16,374 nucleotides of DNA from Actinomyces sp. (GTDB lineage Bacteria; Actinomycetota; Actinomycetes; Actinomycetales; Actinomycetaceae): assembly GCF_030530635.1 (NCBI RefSeq), contig NZ_JAUMUL010000074.1, positions 1 through 16,374 on the forward strand, written 5' to 3'. Position 1 is the first letter of the stretch, and the number at the start of each line of letters is the position of its first letter. This document shows, in pieces, positions 13,644-16,374 of this stretch. Position numbers and translations under genes: made by a program. The notes under the pieces were generated by a model. It was not told the DNA's origin and did no database searches. It saw only the letters and a program-made list of their open reading frames with translations.

Positions 13644-15341
13644 ATGAGTATCAACCGTCGTCTGTTCCTGGCCGGCTCGGCCTCTGCGGCAGTCATGGCC
13701 GTGCTGGCCGCCTGCGCCAGGACCAGCGAGTCCACCTCGAGTTCAGCCGCTGGCGCGGGCGGCGAGCCCGACTTCGAAGCGGCCATGAACCGCAAGGACC
13801 GCGCGGACCTACAGCAGGGCGGCGAGCTCAACTTCGCCATGCAGTCCGCCGTCGCCAACTGGAACAACATGCACGTCAACGGCAACACCGGCGATGTGCG
13901 GCTGATCATGGACTTCGTCTCGCCCTATTTCCTCGACTGGGGCGACGACGGCGCACCCACCCCCAATCCTGACTTCTTGACCACCTACGAGGCCGAAGAG
14001 GTCGACGGCAAGACCGTGGTCACCATGGGTCTGAACGAGAAGGCCGTCTGGGGCAACGGGCGCCCGATGGACTCCGAGGACATCAAGGCCTCCCTTGCTC
14101 ACGCCAACGATTCCGAGTACCTGTGGGCCTCTAATGACGGCATCAAGGACGTGGAGTCCGTGGAGATCATAGACGAGCACACCGCCAAGATCACCTTCAA
14201 GACGGTCTTCCCGGACTGGACCAGCGCGCTCACAGGCGTGAGCCCGAAGGAACTGATGGCGGACGCCAAGACCTTCAACGAGTCGATGGCGGGTGCGGGC
14301 GCTTTCAACAACGACTACTTCGCCGGCCCCTTCAAGATCGATTCCTACAACGAGTCCCAGCAGCTGGTGACCCTGGTCCCCAACGACCTGTGGTGGGGTG
14401 AGGCCCCGTTGCTGGACAAGGTCACCTTCCGCGCCCTCGACCCCTCGGCGGAGGCGACCTCCTTCGCCAACAAGGCCATTGACGTCATCGACTACATCTC
14501 GTCCGCTGACGTCTACAACCAGGCCACCGGACGCGAGGACGCCGAGATCCGGCAGAACTTCGGCCTGCAGTGGCGCCACTTCACCATCAACGCCGCCTCC
14601 GGTCCGCTGGCGGATAAGGCCGTGCGCCAGGCCCTGATGCGCGCCTGTGATCGTGAGGCCATCGCCTCCTCCGACCTGGCGGGGCTGCCGATCGAGATGG
14701 ACAAGGTCATGCTCGGCAACCGCTTCTTCATGCCCTCCCAGGAGGGCTACCAGGACAACTCCGGTGCCTGGTCCTATGACCCCGAAGCCGCCAAGACGCT
14801 CCTGGAGGATGCCGGCTGGGGCGAGGGCGATGACGGCATCCGGGTCAAGGACGGACAGCGGTTGTCCTTCACCTACATCATTCCGTCCGGTACTCCGACC
14901 ACGGAGAATGAGGGCAACCTCCTGCAGAGCCAGTTGAAGGAGGTGGGTATGGAGATGAAGCTCTCTACCGTGGAGTCGGATAAGTACTTCTCCGAGTACG
15001 TCAACGCCAAGAATTACGAGATCACCGCGTTCACTTGGCAGAAGACCCAGTACCCGCTGGCCAACATCGGTCAGATCTACGGCACCGGCTCGGAGTCGAA
15101 TTTCACCTCCCAGTCCATCCCCGAGATCGACGACTACATCGCGAAGATCGCCTCGACGATGGATGAGGACGAGCGCGCCAGCATGGCCAACGAGTGTGAT
15201 GCCCTCATTTGGGAGAACGTCATGAACGTGCCCATCTACCAGCGCATGCAGTTCACTGCAGTCCCGAAGAACCTGGCGAACTTCGGGGCCAAGGGGCTGG
15301 CCTCCTACCGTCCCGAGAACATCGGCTACGTAGCCGAGTAA
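13644..15341 (+). CDS. Peptide ABC transporter substrate-binding lipoprotein, SBP family 5 (DppA/OppA type)
   Basis: The 565-residue extracytoplasmic receptor captures peptides for the B-C-DF importer. The N-terminus MSINRRLFLAG has a twin-arginine-like NRRLFL motif, a hydrophobic core and a lipobox LAAC with Cys24. This indicates a lipoprotein that may use Tat or Sec. After a Ser/Ala linker, the SBP_bac_5 fold is evident from GGELNFAMQS onward, including the VVTMGLNEKAVWGNGRPMDSEDIKAS stretch (in parts) and C-terminal VMNVPIYQRMQF. The frame is open back to 13482, but ATG 13644 has GGAG seven bases upstream and begins the signal peptide, so it is the start. The gene is separated from the ATPase by 201 bp with its own promoter-like region, in line with the higher receptor levels such importers need. 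Confidence 0.94.
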   Translation: MSINRRLFLAGSASAAVMAVLAACARTSESTSSSAAGAGGEPDFEAAMNRKDRADLQQGGELNFAMQSAVANWNNMHVNGNTGDVRLIMDFVSPYFLDWGDDGAPTPNPDFLTTYEAEEVDGKTVVTMGLNEKAVWGNGRPMDSEDIKASLAHANDSEYLWASNDGIKDVESVEIIDEHTAKITFKTVFPDWTSALTGVSPKELMADAKTFNESMAGAGAFNNDYFAGPFKIDSYNESQQLVTLVPNDLWWGEAPLLDKVTFRALDPSAEATSFANKAIDVIDYISSADVYNQATGREDAEIRQNFGLQWRHFTINAASGPLADKAVRQALMRACDREAIASSDLAGLPIEMDKVMLGNRFFMPSQEGYQDNSGAWSYDPEAAKTLLEDAGWGEGDDGIRVKDGQRLSFTYIIPSGTPTTENEGNLLQSQLKEVGMEMKLSTVESDKYFSEYVNAKNYEITAFTWQKTQYPLANIGQIYGTGSESNFTSQSIPEIDDYIAKIASTMDEDERASMANECDALIWENVMNVPIYQRMQFTAVPKNLANFGAKGLASYRPENIGYVAE

Positions 15342-15346
15342 GGGAG
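15341..15346 (+). promoter_or_regulatory. Ribosome site overlapping a stop codon
   Basis: AGGGAG starts on the last base of the binding-protein TAA (15339-15341) and lies nine bases before TTG 15356. It points to translational coupling of the PH-domain gene and supports the unusual TTG start. Confidence 0.5.
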
Positions 15347-15355
15347 CCAGGGGCT

Positions 15356-16000
15356 TTGCCCACGGTCGTAGTCCGCTCTTTGCCAGGTCGTGTCGGCACT
15401 CTGCTAACGGGTGCCGGCACGGCCTGGGCCGTTATTACGGTCTGGTTGGTCGACGGCACCCGCAACGGGCTGCAAGCCCTGGGCTGCGGCCTGTTCCTGA
15501 TGCTTGCGGTTTGGTGTTTGTGGTGGGCGCCGCAGCTCATTGTCGCAGACGCCGGCATCACCGTGCGCAACGCGTGGCGCACCTATCTTTTCGACTGGGA
15601 TGAGGTGGATTCCTGCCGCACTCGCTGGGGACTGGAGGTCATCACCAGATCCGGCCATGTGGCTAAGGTCTCCGCCGCGCAGCGTGCAGGTGGGTTGTCC
15701 ACATCCTTCCGCAGACGCCAGGAGTTGCGGGAGCGAGAGCTAGTCGGTTCACGCTGCACGGAGCATGATGCCCGTGTGCGCCGCGAAGTGCCAGAGGAGT
15801 ACCTGGGAGAGAGCGACTCTGTTTTTCGCGCGCACCTGGATGCCGATACTGCGGGTGACCTCCTCCTTGCCTATAAGGAACGACGTGTGCGGGGCGCCGC
15901 TTCCAGGCCAAGTACGGGCCGGTTCGGCTCGCGATGGAACCCGCTGCCCGTATGCGTCGCAATCGCGGCTGCCTGCGCATTGCTGGCGGGGACGCTCTGA
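15356..16000 (+). CDS. PH domain-containing membrane protein, function unknown
   Basis: The predicted 214-residue protein starts with TTG, read as MPTVVVRSLPG. Two hydrophobic segments (about 14-32 and 40-62) are followed by a bacterial PH-like domain. Its first strands are LIVADAGITVRNAWRTYLFDWDEV (61-84, in parts), then WGLEVITRSGHVAKV (91-105). An Arg/Glu-rich stretch comes next and a last hydrophobic segment is at about 193-214. This layout, two helices then a PH domain with the FDWDEV-type turn, is common in small actinobacterial membrane proteins of unknown role. No ATG or GTG in frame gives a better start; a second TTG at 15377 is less well placed. It is the last gene of the importer unit by position and likely coupling, but a role in transport is not shown. 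Confidence 0.75.
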   Translation: MPTVVVRSLPGRVGTLLTGAGTAWAVITVWLVDGTRNGLQALGCGLFLMLAVWCLWWAPQLIVADAGITVRNAWRTYLFDWDEVDSCRTRWGLEVITRSGHVAKVSAAQRAGGLSTSFRRRQELRERELVGSRCTEHDARVRREVPEEYLGESDSVFRAHLDADTAGDLLLAYKERRVRGAASRPSTGRFGSRWNPLPVCVAIAAACALLAGTL

Positions 16001-16004
16001 GCCG

Positions 16005-16058
16005 CGCCGACCGCTCGGCGTCCAGGAGCGCCGAGGCCGGTTCGGTCCGGCGCCGAAC
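16005..16058. terminator. GC-rich hairpins after the PH-domain gene
   Basis: Four bases after the stop, CGCCGA (16005-16010) pairs perfectly with TCGGCG (16015-16020) over a 4-nt loop. A second stem, GTTCGG (16040-16045) with CCGAAC (16053-16058), follows. There is no T-tract. They plausibly end the importer transcript before typA, but GC-rich DNA makes such stems by chance. Confidence 0.35.
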
Positions 16059-16225
16059 ACGCGGCGCCCGGCGGTGTCGCGGCCGCTTCCCGGCGCCCAC
16101 CCTGTCGACGTCGAGGAGGGGAACATACGCCGTCCCGGTCCCCGTCGGATCACGGGGAAGTAGAGGTGAGCGGCCGCACAGGCCGTATGTCGCGCCTGTC
16201 ATGGTCGGGCGGAGCCGTTACCCGG

Positions 16226-16241
16226 TACCCTGCCTTAGTTT
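16226..16241 (+). promoter_or_regulatory. Weak -10-like boxes upstream of typA
   Basis: TACCCT (16226-16231) and TAGTTT (16236-16241) are the only -10-like hexamers I noted in the 282 bp before typA. Neither has a convincing -35 box. Confidence 0.25.
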
Positions 16242-16282
16242 GTGCGCCCGCGGGTGCTTACCAAATGGAGGAATCAGCCCAT

Positions 16283-16374
16283 ATGACCGTGCGCCAGGAC
16301 CTGCGCAACGTCGCCATCGTCGCCCACGTCGACCACGGCAAGACCACCCTCGTCGACGCGATGCTCTGGGAGGC
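16283..16374 (+). CDS. typA: Translational GTPase BipA/TypA, N-terminal part only
   Basis: The visible 30 residues begin MTVRQDLRNVAIVAHVDHGK and continue TTLVDAMLWE. This is the start of a ribosome-binding translational GTPase, with the P-loop AHVDHGKTT in the order and spacing of BipA/TypA (LRNVAIVAHVDHGKTTLVD is almost diagnostic; LepA and EF-G differ around this motif). BipA acts on the 70S ribosome in stress response and ribosome assembly. ATG 16283 has GGAGGA (16267-16272) ten bases upstream. An in-frame ATG at 16265 overlaps that site and is less likely. The gene runs off the right edge, so the C-terminal domains cannot be checked. Confidence 0.92.
   Translation, partial: MTVRQDLRNVAIVAHVDHGKTTLVDAMLWE

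Noticed and set aside
13809..14579. Minus-strand 256-residue frame inside the binding protein
   Set aside because: Antisense shadow with no ribosome site or domain.
16265..16282. ATG at 16265 as the start of typA
   Set aside because: In frame, but it overlaps the GGAGGA ribosome site that serves ATG 16283, and the family N-terminus fits the later start.

Overview
The window is GC-rich DNA with GTG and TTG starts, many genes without a Shine-Dalgarno sequence, and BipA/TypA at its right edge. This points to an actinobacterium. An Actinomyces-like member of the Actinomycetaceae is my best guess, inferred from style and gene content rather than from a marker gene.

Layout. A DHDPS/N-acetylneuraminate-lyase family gene runs off the left edge on the minus strand. 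It is divergent from an M18 aminopeptidase, with a 337-bp regulatory gap between them that holds two separate symmetric elements. The aminopeptidase converges tightly on an Old Yellow Enzyme oxidoreductase (YqjM class), which is divergent from a YjjU/RssA-like patatin phospholipase. A small NADPH-dependent FMN reductase follows and converges on a NUDIX hydrolase, with a perfect 13-bp hairpin terminator between them. Divergent from the NUDIX gene is a Tat-type lipoprotein with a right-handed beta-helix fold and no named function. Next come BioY (biotin uptake S component) and a bile acid:sodium symporter family transporter.

The right 6 kb is a complete dipeptide/oligopeptide ABC importer on the plus strand: permease B, permease C, a fused DF double ATPase, then the substrate-binding lipoprotein. 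B, C and DF are tightly packed and look translationally coupled. The binding-protein gene has its own repeat-rich upstream region. A PH-domain membrane protein is coupled to its 3' end through a TTG start. BipA/TypA begins at the right edge and is cut.

How the genes relate. The importer brings in peptides, and the cytosolic M18 aminopeptidase could degrade them, although the two loci are 7 kb apart and nothing in the sequence links their control. BioY and the symporter may form a small solute or vitamin uptake pair. The OYE, FMN reductase and NUDIX genes are metabolic or housekeeping single-gene units.

I found no tRNA, rRNA, CRISPR array, insertion sequence or phage gene, and no clear new multi-gene system. 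The most notable signals are (i) a repeated leaderless-promoter layout (a -10-like hexamer, six bases, then ATG), (ii) an 18/19-nt inverted repeat and a separate operator-like palindrome in the left intergenic region, (iii) the orphan beta-helix lipoprotein, (iv) the repeat cluster upstream of the binding protein, and (v) the PH-domain gene attached to the importer.
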